Part shown: piece by piece, positions 1 through 5,604 of the stretch | How positions within the stretch are numbered: position 1 is the stretch's first letter | Layout: each line of letters starts with the position of its first letter | NCBI GenBank assembly: GCA_041552135.1 | Contig: JBFELL010000180.1 | Span: 1 to 5,642, forward strand | Length of the DNA stretch: 5,642 nt | Reading direction: 5' to 3' | Origin: SZUA-186 sp041552135 | GTDB taxonomy: Bacteria; Pseudomonadota; Gammaproteobacteria; UBA9214 | Made by a program: the position numbers and the translations under genes | The notes under the pieces: model-generated | What the model was told of the DNA's origin: nothing | The model's database searches: none | The model's input: the letters and a program-made list of their open reading frames with translations, nothing else

Positions 1-185
1 TGCAGGCGCTGGCGCGCCTGCAGCCGGTGCTGGATTTCGAGTTCACCGTGCTGGACGTCGATGACGAACCGGAACTGGCGAGGCGCTATGGTGACCGGGT
101 CCCGGTGCTGCTGGCCGGTGAAACGGAGCTGTGCTGCCATTTTCTCGATGAAGACCGGCTGCGCGAGTATTACCGTGGCTCCTGA
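1..185 (+). CDS. Glutaredoxin-like DUF836 family protein, C-terminal part (5' truncated)
   Basis: Only the C-terminal 60 codons are inside the window; the reading frame starts at base 3 and ends at TGA 183-185. The peptide contains VLDVDDEPELARRYGDRVPV followed by LL and a stretch with two adjacent cysteines (LCCHFLDE). The V-P-V segment after a D/E-rich helix matches the cis-proline region of thioredoxin-fold proteins, and the short length after it fits the glutaredoxin-like DUF836 family of about 80-90 residues. The N-terminal part, where a redox CxxC or CxxS motif would sit, lies outside the window, so activity cannot be judged. A glutaredoxin-like gene directly upstream of lepA is common in gammaproteobacteria, often after a degP/mucD-type protease gene. 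Family assignment is fairly sure; the physiological substrate is unknown. Confidence 0.8.
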   Translation, partial: QALARLQPVLDFEFTVLDVDDEPELARRYGDRVPVLLAGETELCCHFLDEDRLREYYRGS

Positions 186-190
186 ACGTG

Positions 191-196
191 TATAAT
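191..196 (+). promoter_or_regulatory. Candidate -10 box (first TATAAT) upstream of lepA
   Basis: An exact sigma70 TATAAT lies 5 nt after the stop of the glutaredoxin-like gene, in an AT-rich patch (about 187-232) that contrasts with the GC-rich surroundings. No good -35 is seen: TTACCG at 170-175 would give a 15-nt spacer and matches the consensus at only three positions. If used, transcription would start near 203 and run through the leader ORF into lepA. Confidence 0.45.
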
Positions 197-210
197 AAGA
201 AAAGCTTCAA

Positions 211-216
211 TATAAT
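211..216 (+). promoter_or_regulatory. Candidate -10 box (second TATAAT) upstream of lepA
   Basis: A second exact TATAAT lies 20 bp, about two helical turns, downstream of the first. The -35 region at 17-nt spacing (GTGTAT, 188-193) is poor, so recognition would depend on the -10 or an activator. A start near 223 would leave about 130 nt of leader before lepA. Confidence 0.45.
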
Positions 217-259
217 CAGTTAGTTGAAATTCTCACCGGATACCGGAACGACACACCAC

Positions 260-263
260 AGGA
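260..263 (+). promoter_or_regulatory. Shine-Dalgarno (AGGA) for the lepA leader ORF
   Basis: AGGA at 260-263 is 8 nt upstream of the ATG at 272, an ideal spacing. It favours ATG 272 over the in-frame ATG at 263, which overlaps the AGGA itself. It is the only clear ribosome-binding sequence between the promoter region and lepA. Confidence 0.4.
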
Positions 264-271
264 TGCCCCCG

Positions 272-358
272 ATGGATTTACCAGAACCCGGCATGCAGGC
301 ACGGGCCGGATTCGGTATTGCCGCTCCCCGGCCGCCGTCCCGGCGCCAGCTGCCATGA
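272..358 (+). CDS. Possible 28-codon leader ORF overlapping the lepA start
   Basis: This small ORF runs from ATG 272 to TGA 356-358 and encodes MDLPEPGMQARAGFG, then IAAPRPPSRRQLP. Its stop overlaps the lepA start codon as ATGA (355-358), the classic geometry for translational coupling. It has a well-spaced AGGA, whereas lepA has no purine-rich sequence in the bases just before its ATG. The peptide is rich in proline and arginine, includes Pro-Arg-Pro-Pro, and ends in proline, a residue known to slow termination when it is C-terminal. It has no recognisable domain. I infer a translated leader that feeds ribosomes to lepA; equally it could be a chance open frame in GC-rich sequence. Conservation of the frame in relatives would decide. 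Confidence 0.35.
   Translation: MDLPEPGMQARAGFGIAAPRPPSRRQLP
304..333 (+). promoter_or_regulatory. Predicted stem-loop in the lepA leader
   Basis: GGCCGG at 304-309 is fully complementary to CCGGCC at 328-333. Inside the 18-nt loop, CGG 313-315 can pair with CCG 321-323, giving a nested hairpin. It ends 21 nt before the lepA ATG and lies inside the possible leader ORF, so a ribosome translating that ORF would melt it. No T-run follows, so it is not a terminator. GC-rich sequence often forms such stems, so the regulatory role is only inferred. Confidence 0.3.
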
Positions 359-2157
359 CCGACCGCCAGCACGTCCGCAACTTTTCCATCATCGCGCACA
401 TCGATCACGGCAAGTCCACGCTGGCGGACCGTTTTATCCAGCTGTGCGGCGGTCTGAGCGAGCGCGAAATGGAGGAACAGGTTCTGGACTCGATGGACCT
501 GGAACGCGAACGCGGTATTACCATCAAGGCGCAGAGCGTCTCGCTGCAGTACCAGGCACGCAACGGCGAGCGCTACGAACTCAACCTGATCGATACCCCG
601 GGGCATGTCGACTTTTCCTACGAGGTCTCGCGCTCGCTGGCGGCCTGCGAGGGTGCCCTGCTGGTGGTCGATGCCGCCCAGGGTGTCGAGGCGCAGAGTG
701 TGGCGAATTGCTACACCGCCATCGAACAGGGTCTTGAAGTGGTACCGGTGCTGAACAAGATCGACCTGCCCTCGGCAGAGCCGGAGCGCGTCATCAACGA
801 AATCGAGGAGATCATCGGCATCGAGGCACAGGACGCGGTGCGCGTCAGCGCCAAGACCGGCGAGGGCGTGGTTGACCTGCTGGAATCCCTGATCGAGCGC
901 ATTCCGCCACCCGAGGACAACACGGCGGCGCCGCTCAAGGCGCTGATTGTCGATTCCTGGTTCGACAACTATGTCGGGGTCATTTCCCTGCTGCGCATCG
1001 TCGACGGCAGGCTCTCGCGTCGCCAGAAGATCCGCGTCATGTCCACCGGCCGCACCTTCCAGGTCGAAAAGCTCGGTGTGTTCTCGCCCAAGCCGGTCGA
1101 TCGCGACAGCCTGCAGGCCGGGGATGTCGGTTTTGTCATCGCCGGCATCAAGGACATCGATGGCGCCCCGGTGGGTGACACCCTGACGCTGGCAGACCGC
1201 CCGGCGGAGGTGCCCCTGCCGGGTTTCATGATGGTGCAGCCGCGCGTGTTTGCCGGTCTGTTCCCGGTAAGTTCCGACGACTACGAATCGTTGCGCGAGG
1301 CGCTGCAGAAACTGCGCCTGAACGATGCCGCGCTGCACTTCGAGCCAGAGACCTCCTCGGCGCTGGGCTTCGGCTTCCGCTGCGGCTTCCTCGGCATGCT
1401 GCACATGGAGATCGTGCAGGAGCGGCTGGAACGCGAGTATGACCTCGACCTGATCACCACGGCGCCGACCGTGATCTACGAGGTCCTGACCACAAAAGGC
1501 GAGGTGCAGCAGATCGACAACCCGACGGACCTGCCGCCCGTCAACGAGATCGAGGAGATTCGCGAACCGGTCATCATGGCGAATATCCTGGTGCCGCAGG
1601 ACTACCTCGGTGCGGTGATCACCCTGTGTATCGAGAAGCGCGGCGTGCAGAAGAACATGCAGTACCTCGGCAGCCAGGTGTCACTGAACTTCGAGATACC
1701 GATGAGCGAGATCGTGCTGGATTTCTTCGACCGGCTGAAGTCGGTCAGCCGGGGCTACGCGTCGTTCGACTACCATTTCCTGCGTTTCCAGGCGGCGCCG
1801 CTGGTCAAGCTGGATACCCTGATCAACGGTGAACGGGTCGATGCCCTGTCGCTTATTGTGCACCGCGATGTGGCCCAGAGCCGCGGCCGGGCGCTGGCCA
1901 CGAAAATGAAGGAACTCATACCGCGGCAGATGTACGATGTCGCCATCCAGGCGGCCATCGGTATGCACATTGTGGCCCGTACCAACGTCAAGGCACTGCG
2001 CAAGAACGTCACGGCCAAGTGCTACGGCGGCGATATCACCCGCAAGCGCAAGTTGCTGGAGAAGCAGAAGGCGGGCAAGAAGCGCATGAAGCAGTTCGGC
2101 AAGGTGGAGATCCCGCAGGCGGCGTTCCTGGCGGTGCTGCGGGTGGATAATGAATGA
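355..2157 (+). CDS. lepA: Translation elongation factor 4 (LepA), ribosome-associated GTPase
   Basis: LepA/EF-4 is a translational GTPase related to EF-G that binds the 70S ribosome; it has been linked to back-translocation, translation under stress and initiation or 30S biogenesis. The 600-residue length matches the family (E. coli 599). GTPase motifs are intact: P-loop AHIDHGKS (14-21), switch I RERGITIK (51-58), DTPGH with the catalytic histidine (80-84), NKID (134-137) and SAK (165-167). The EF-G-like domains follow, and the LepA-specific lysine-rich C-terminus is visible (CYGGDITRKRKLLEKQK, then KAGKKRMKQFGKVEIPQ, ending VDNE). ATG 355 is the only ATG, GTG or TTG in this frame back to an upstream in-frame TAA at 196-198, so the start is secure. 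It has no visible Shine-Dalgarno and overlaps a short upstream ORF by ATGA, suggesting coupled translation. It heads the lepA-lepB-rnc-era block. Confidence 0.97.
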   Translation: MTDRQHVRNFSIIAHIDHGKSTLADRFIQLCGGLSEREMEEQVLDSMDLERERGITIKAQSVSLQYQARNGERYELNLIDTPGHVDFSYEVSRSLAACEGALLVVDAAQGVEAQSVANCYTAIEQGLEVVPVLNKIDLPSAEPERVINEIEEIIGIEAQDAVRVSAKTGEGVVDLLESLIERIPPPEDNTAAPLKALIVDSWFDNYVGVISLLRIVDGRLSRRQKIRVMSTGRTFQVEKLGVFSPKPVDRDSLQAGDVGFVIAGIKDIDGAPVGDTLTLADRPAEVPLPGFMMVQPRVFAGLFPVSSDDYESLREALQKLRLNDAALHFEPETSSALGFGFRCGFLGMLHMEIVQERLEREYDLDLITTAPTVIYEVLTTKGEVQQIDNPTDLPPVNEIEEIREPVIMANILVPQDYLGAVITLCIEKRGVQKNMQYLGSQVSLNFEIPMSEIVLDFFDRLKSVSRGYASFDYHFLRFQAAPLVKLDTLINGERVDALSLIVHRDVAQSRGRALATKMKELIPRQMYDVAIQAAIGMHIVARTNVKALRKNVTAKCYGGDITRKRKLLEKQKAGKKRMKQFGKVEIPQAAFLAVLRVDNE

Positions 2158-2172
2158 TGCCGGCTGGCCGCA

Positions 2173-2178
2173 TATAAT
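2173..2178 (+). promoter_or_regulatory. Candidate internal promoter -10 (TATAAT) before lepB
   Basis: An exact TATAAT sits in the 59-bp gap between lepA and lepB. The -35 region at 16-18 nt spacing (about 2149-2156) has no convincing match to TTGACA. A start near 2185 would give a lepB leader of about 30 nt. It could supply lepB, rnc and era independently of lepA; unproven. Confidence 0.35.
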
Positions 2179-2205
2179 GGCGCCCGGACCGATCAACGAA
2201 ACCGA

Positions 2206-2210
2206 GTGAT
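2206..2210 (+). promoter_or_regulatory. Ribosome binding site deciding the lepB start
   Basis: GTGAT at 2206-2210, within GAGTGAT at 2204-2210, is complementary to the anti-Shine-Dalgarno flank and lies 6 nt before ATG 2217. It directly abuts the alternative GTG at 2211, leaving no spacer, so ATG 2217 is preferred. Confidence 0.4.
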
Positions 2211-2216
2211 GTGTCA

Positions 2217-3044
2217 ATGAGTTTTGATTTTCCGACCCTGCTGGTCTTCGCAACATTTTTTACCGGGCTTGCCTGGGCAGTGGATGCCGTGGCGTGGGCG
2301 CCGCGCCGCCGCCGCCGGGCCGAGGCGCTGGTGGCGGCCGGTGAGCCGACCGATTCCGCACCGGTCGCCGGTGCCCTGAAGGAGCCCACCTGGGTCGAGT
2401 ACAGCAAGTCGTTCTTCCCGGTGATTCTTGCCGTGCTGCTGCTGCGCTCGTTCCTGGTGGAGCCGTTCCGGATACCCTCCGGCTCCATGATGCCGACGCT
2501 GCTGGTCGGGGATTTCATCCTGGTCAACAAGTACACCTACGGCCTGCGACTGCCGGTGCTGAATACCAAGATCGTGGAACTTGGCGAGCCGGAGCGGGGG
2601 GATGTGGTGGTGTTCCGCTACCCCAAGGACCCGTCCGTGGACTATATCAAGCGCGTGGTGGGTATCCCGGGTGACACCATCGGCTACTTCGACAAGGTCG
2701 TCTACGTCAATGGCAAGCCCGCGGGCCAGGTACCTTCCGGTGTCTACGTCGGCGCCGGCTCCGGTGTGTCGATGTCGGGTGCCAGCCAGCGCACGGAGCA
2801 GCTGGGTGACCGGCAGCATGAAATCCTCGTGATGCAGCGCACACCCGGGCTCGAGGGGGAGTACATCGTCCGCGAAGGCGAGTATTTCGTTATGGGTGAT
2901 AATCGGGATAATAGTAACGACAGCAGGTTCTGGGGGCCGGTGCCGGAAGCCAACCTGGTTGGCAGGGCATTCCGTATCTGGATGAACTGGGACTCCGCCA
3001 GCGGGGGAGTCGATCTGGACCGGATCGGCATGAAAATCCAATAG
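2217..3044 (+). CDS. lepB: Signal peptidase I (leader peptidase, family S26)
   Basis: LepB removes signal peptides from proteins exported by Sec and Tat, acting at the outer face of the inner membrane with a Ser-Lys dyad. From ATG 2217 the protein has 275 residues, shorter than E. coli LepB (about 324) because the periplasmic domain II insertion is smaller. A first membrane helix (about 4-27) is followed by an arginine run (APRRRRR, about 28-34), a cytoplasmic loop, and a second helix (about 64-80). The catalytic box IPSGSMMPTL holds Ser90, and DYIKRVVGIPGD holds the general base Lys145. The conserved GDNRDNSNDSRFWG box is at 228-240. The GTG at 2211 would add two residues; I prefer ATG 2217 on ribosome-site spacing. 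Context: 59 bp after lepA, 21 bp before the DUF4845 gene. Confidence 0.96.
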   Translation: MSFDFPTLLVFATFFTGLAWAVDAVAWAPRRRRRAEALVAAGEPTDSAPVAGALKEPTWVEYSKSFFPVILAVLLLRSFLVEPFRIPSGSMMPTLLVGDFILVNKYTYGLRLPVLNTKIVELGEPERGDVVVFRYPKDPSVDYIKRVVGIPGDTIGYFDKVVYVNGKPAGQVPSGVYVGAGSGVSMSGASQRTEQLGDRQHEILVMQRTPGLEGEYIVREGEYFVMGDNRDNSNDSRFWGPVPEANLVGRAFRIWMNWDSASGGVDLDRIGMKIQ

Positions 3045-3065
3045 CACACAGACGAGGGCAAGACT

Positions 3066-3440
3066 ATGCAGATGGCAAACAGGCAGAAGGGCATGACAGG
3101 GATTGGCTGGCTGATCGTGCTGGGACTGATCGGTTTCTTCGCGCTGTTGACACTCAGGATGGTGCCGTCCTACCTGGAGTACTACAAGGTGGCATCGGCC
3201 CTGGAGAAGTTGCCCAAGGAGTCTGGCCTGGTCGATGTAAACCCGATATCAATTCGCAAGGCCCTGGAGCGCCAGTTTGATATTGGTTATGTCAACGTCA
3301 TCATGCCCTCCGACATCCGGGTCAAGCCTGCCGGTGCATATTACAATGTGACGGCAAAGTACGATGATCGCAAGCACCTGTTTGCCAATGTCGACGTCGT
3401 CATGAGCTTCGACAAGACGGTCAAGGTTAGAAGGAATTGA
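3066..3440 (+). CDS. DUF4845 family single-pass membrane protein
   Basis: A 124-residue protein of unknown function that occupies the conserved slot between lepB and rnc in many gammaproteobacteria; I assign it to DUF4845 from this position and its sequence pattern. A short basic N-terminus (MQMANRQKGM) leads into one membrane helix (about 12-31, WLIVLGLIGFFALLTL), then a predicted periplasmic domain with MVPSYLEYYK, a charged amphipathic stretch and a C-terminal beta-rich segment. The start of the helix, KGMTGIGW, recalls type IV pilin-like N-termini but lacks the +5 glutamate. ATG 3066 is preferred over ATG 3072 because GAGGG at 3054-3058 is 7 nt upstream. Its stop overlaps the rnc start by 4 nt, so it is likely co-translated with rnc. 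No enzymatic motif is visible and I do not assign a function. Confidence 0.85.
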   Translation: MQMANRQKGMTGIGWLIVLGLIGFFALLTLRMVPSYLEYYKVASALEKLPKESGLVDVNPISIRKALERQFDIGYVNVIMPSDIRVKPAGAYYNVTAKYDDRKHLFANVDVVMSFDKTVKVRRN

Positions 3441-4117
3441 CGCGATCACCGGAATCACTCGCAGAATCCCTGGGATACCGCTTTGATGACCTGGCACTGC
3501 TGCAGCGGGCCCTGACACACCGCAGTTCCGGAAAGAACAACAACGAACGACTGGAATTTCTCGGTGACGCGATACTGGGCTGCGTTATCGCCGCGGAACT
3601 CTACAGTCTCTACCCGAAGTCGCGCGAGGGGGAACTCAGCCGCCTGCGCGCAAACCTGGTCAGACGCGAGTCGCTGGCCGGGCTGGCCCAGTCGCTGGAT
3701 ATCGGCAGCTACCTGCGACTGGGGTCCGGCGAGCGCAAGAGCGGCGGCCACCGCCGCAACTCTATCCTGGCGGACGGGCTTGAGGCCGTGCTCGGCGCGG
3801 TCTACCTGGATGGTGGCTTCGAACCCTGCCGGGACTGCATTCTCGCCCTGTTTGCCGACAGGCTGTCTGACCTGACAGATGTATCGGAACTGAAAGACCC
3901 CAAGACACGCCTGCAGGAATTCCTGCAGTCACGCCAGCAGTCGCTGCCGGAATACACCGTGGTGGAGACCACCGGTGATGCCCATGACCAGCGGTTCCGG
4001 GTGCAGTGCCGGATCAGCGACGACGGTACTTCCTTCACGGAGGGTGTTGCGCGCAACCGCCGCAACGCCGAGCAAAAGGCGGCGGCACAGATGCTGGAAC
4101 AGCTGGAGACCGGCTAG
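3437..4117 (+). CDS. rnc: Ribonuclease III
   Basis: RNase III cleaves double-stranded RNA with Mg2+, releasing the 16S and 23S rRNA precursors and processing mRNAs and antisense duplexes. The 226-residue length equals E. coli RNase III. The signature NERLEFLGD (36-44) supplies Glu37, Glu40 and Asp44; Glu64 lies in REGELSR; Asp113 and Glu116 lie in SILADGLEAVLG. These match the E. coli catalytic set (E38, E41, D45, E65, D114, E117). A double-stranded-RNA-binding domain spans about 155-224, starting KDPKTRLQEFLQ and ending in the helix RRNAEQKAAAQMLEQL. The start is TTG 3437, overlapping the upstream TGA as TTGA; no other in-frame start gives a full-length N-terminus. AAGG lies only 2 nt upstream, so initiation probably depends on coupling. 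There is no intergenic leader here, so an E. coli-type self-cleaved 5' UTR stem is not evident. Confidence 0.96.
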   Translation: MTRSPESLAESLGYRFDDLALLQRALTHRSSGKNNNERLEFLGDAILGCVIAAELYSLYPKSREGELSRLRANLVRRESLAGLAQSLDIGSYLRLGSGERKSGGHRRNSILADGLEAVLGAVYLDGGFEPCRDCILALFADRLSDLTDVSELKDPKTRLQEFLQSRQQSLPEYTVVETTGDAHDQRFRVQCRISDDGTSFTEGVARNRRNAEQKAAAQMLEQLETG

Positions 4118-5020
4118 TTGCCTGCGCCCGGCTACCGTTGCGGCTATGTTGCCCTTATCGGGCGGCCCAATGTCGGCAAGTCCACCCTGCTGAACCGCCT
4201 GCTTGGACAGAAGATCAGTATTACCTCGAAGCGGCCGCAGACCACCCGCCACCGCATCCTGGGCATCAAGACGCTCGGCACGGCCCAGTTCGTCTATGTC
4301 GACACGCCGGGACTGCACCATTACGAAGGGCGCGCCATGAACCGGCACATGAACCGGGAGGCGATACGCGCACTGCAGCAGGTTGATGTCGTGGTGTTCA
4401 TGGTCGAGGGACTGCGCTGGACCGGGGATGATGAACTGGTACTGAAGGAACTGGCATCGGTCAGCTGCCCGGTCCTGCTGGTCGTCAACAAGGTTGACCT
4501 GATCACCGACAAGCAGTCCCTGCTGCCCGGTCTGCAGGCCCTGTCCGGCAAACGGGATTTCGAGCAGATCATCCCGTTGTCGGCAACCAGCGGGCAGAAT
4601 GTGGCGGAGCTGGAGGCCGTCATCGAATCACTGCTGCCGGAATCTGCGGCGTTTTTCCCGGAAGACCGGATTACCGATCGCAGCGAGCGCTTCCTGGTTG
4701 CCGAACGGGTTCGGGAAAAGCTGTTTCGCAAGCTTGGCAAGGAACTGCCCTACGGCATTACCGTGGAAATCGAGCGTTTCCGCCGCGAGCAGAATATCGT
4801 TCACATACACGCGCTGATCTGGGTTGAACGGCAGAGCCAGAAGTCGATCGTCATTGGCAGGCAGGGCAGGGTACTAAAGGAGGTCGGCCGGGAGGCACGT
4901 ATCGAACTGGAGCCCCTGCTGGACAGCAAGGTGAACCTCAAGCTGTGGGTCAAGGTCAAGGAAGGCTGGGCAGACGATGAGCGTGCATTGCGCAGCCTGG
5001 GGTACGTGGACAACGACTGA
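4118..5020 (+). CDS. era: GTPase Era, 16S rRNA-binding ribosome assembly factor
   Basis: Era binds the 3' end of 16S rRNA and pre-30S particles and checkpoints small-subunit maturation. The 300-residue length matches the family (E. coli 301). GTPase motifs are intact: GRPNVGKS (15-22), the switch I region with QTTRHR (41-46), DTPG (62-65), NKVD (124-127) and SATSG (155-159). The C-terminal KH domain is present, with ELPYGITVEIERF and the KH loop VIGRQGRVLKEVG (245-257). The frame is closed at 4115-4117 by the rnc stop, so TTG 4118 is the earliest possible start and gives the expected N-terminus (MPAPGYRCGYVALIG). GGAG at 4105-4108 is 9 nt upstream, inside the end of rnc. Both neighbours in the pair act on rRNA maturation. 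recO, the usual next gene, is absent here. Confidence 0.97.
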   Translation: MPAPGYRCGYVALIGRPNVGKSTLLNRLLGQKISITSKRPQTTRHRILGIKTLGTAQFVYVDTPGLHHYEGRAMNRHMNREAIRALQQVDVVVFMVEGLRWTGDDELVLKELASVSCPVLLVVNKVDLITDKQSLLPGLQALSGKRDFEQIIPLSATSGQNVAELEAVIESLLPESAAFFPEDRITDRSERFLVAERVREKLFRKLGKELPYGITVEIERFRREQNIVHIHALIWVERQSQKSIVIGRQGRVLKEVGREARIELEPLLDSKVNLKLWVKVKEGWADDERALRSLGYVDND

Positions 5021-5050
5021 ATGGTCCGCTTTTGCGGGGTAAATCCACTT

Positions 5051-5072
5051 CCCGGGGTGAATGCCGGGTTTT
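5051..5072 (+). terminator. Weak terminator-like hairpin after era
   Basis: CCCGG (5051-5055) pairs with CCGGG (5064-5068) around an 8-nt loop and is followed by TTTT (5069-5072). It lies 30 bp after the era stop, where the + strand block ends against a convergent gene. The stem is only 5 bp and the T-run short, so efficiency is doubtful. A smaller CCGC-TTTT-GCGG hairpin precedes it at 5026-5037. Confidence 0.4.
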
Positions 5073-5080
5073 CAGCCAAA

Positions 5081-5110
5081 GCGGGACATCCGACCCGTTG
5101 CGGGTATCCG
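5081..5110. repeat. Imperfect short direct repeat with small hairpin
   Basis: GCGGGACATCCG (5081-5092) is nearly repeated as GCGGGTATCCG (5100-5110). Between and across them, ACCCG (5093-5097) and CGGGT (5101-5105) can form a 5-bp hairpin with a 3-nt loop. It sits between the convergent ends of era and the VanZ-like gene and may add to bidirectional termination, but no T-run follows on either strand. Confidence 0.2.
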
Positions 5111-5118
5111 CCGCAGGC

Positions 5119-5502
5119 TTAAAGTATGAAGGCAGCGGCCAGCAGACCAAGGGCGGCACCTGTCGCATTCAGGGCTACGTCATACACCGTGCCAAAGCGG
5201 CCAGGCACCCTGGTCTGGCCCCACTCCATTACAGCCCCGAATATCACTGCAATGACCAGGGCAATCAGGAGCTGATACGTCCCTGACTGAATACCATCAA
5301 GGGTCCATGCCAGCAGCAGTGCCAGTATTCCATAAAGAAGAACATGCAGTACCTTCTGCAGCAGGGTAGGCGTCTGTGCAAGCAGCCGGATGAGTGCAGG
5401 GTTACCTTGCCGGGTATCTCCCGGAATGAGTGACACCAGTGCCAGCAATGCCATGAAGCACAGGGTCAGTGTAATGCGGCTTGCAGGTGAGAAACCGGTC
5501 AC
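5119..5502 (-). CDS. VanZ-like family membrane protein
   Basis: A 127-residue, very hydrophobic protein with four predicted membrane helices (about 10-27, 48-68, 76-94, 108-126). It carries the pattern of the VanZ-like family: Lys50, His53 and Tyr57 in QKVLHVLLYGILALLL, then EWGQTRVPGRFGTVYDVALN (93-112) with conserved E, Q, P-G-R, D and N, followed by glycines in the last helix. VanZ itself gives low-level teicoplanin resistance, but most chromosomal homologues of this size have no known role, so no resistance is claimed. The start is GTG at 5500-5502; the next in-frame ATG (residue 17) would cut into the first helix. No Shine-Dalgarno is visible. The gene is convergent to era and occupies the place where recO often lies. 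Confidence 0.85.
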   Translation of the reverse strand: MTGFSPASRITLTLCFMALLALVSLIPGDTRQGNPALIRLLAQTPTLLQKVLHVLLYGILALLLAWTLDGIQSGTYQLLIALVIAVIFGAVMEWGQTRVPGRFGTVYDVALNATGAALGLLAAAFIL

Positions 5503-5508
5503 TGGATG

Positions 5509-5514
5509 ATTCTA
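5509..5514 (-). promoter_or_regulatory. Candidate -10 (TAGAAT) at the VanZ-like gene start
   Basis: On the - strand TAGAAT (5 of 6 to consensus) ends 6 nt before the GTG at 5502. A transcript from it would start at or very near the start codon, implying a leaderless or near-leaderless mRNA, in line with the missing Shine-Dalgarno. No clear -35 was found. Confidence 0.3.
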
Positions 5515-5539
5515 TACCATACCACTGCTGTCCCGTTAA

Positions 5540-5577
5540 CTCCCTCTCCCTTCGGGAGAGGGTTGGGGAGAGGGGAT
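5540..5577 (+). repeat. REP-like palindromic repeat, first copy
   Basis: A perfect 9-bp stem, CCCTCTCCC (5542-5550) and GGGAGAGGG (5554-5562), encloses a TTC loop and is followed by a G-rich tail TTGGGGAGAGGGGAT (5563-5577). Similar CT/GA-rich palindromes are scattered between genes of many proteobacteria. It lies about 40 bp upstream of the VanZ-like gene. There is no T-run, so it is not an ordinary terminator. Confidence 0.65.
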
Positions 5578-5604
5578 AAATAAACGCCAACTGTCTGATT
5601 TTAC

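Noticed and set aside
220..1404. Long - strand open frame (394 codons) opposite lepA
   Set aside because: It lies antisense to a certain lepA gene, has no recognisable domain and a composition rich in Arg, His, Gln and Asp typical of the complement of GC-rich codons.
1681..2256. 191-codon - strand open frame across the lepA end and lepB start
   Set aside because: Antisense to lepA with no domain and no ribosome site; spans the candidate lepB promoter, which makes a gene there unlikely.
2214..3047. 277-codon - strand open frame opposite lepB, nearly the same extent as the gene
   Set aside because: The equal length is a frame-mirroring effect of GC-rich third positions; the translation has no family features, while lepB is certain.
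5032..5286. 84-codon + strand open frame after era
   Set aside because: Starts at TTG inside a hairpin and runs antisense through the VanZ-like gene; low-complexity Ser/Gly/Arg composition and no homology I recognise.
5119..5502. VanZ-like protein considered as a glycopeptide resistance gene
   Set aside because: No other van genes are nearby and the broad VanZ-like family is mostly of unknown function; homology alone does not support resistance.
5542..5562. Strong hairpin considered as an intrinsic terminator
   Set aside because: Neither strand has a T-run directly after the stem.
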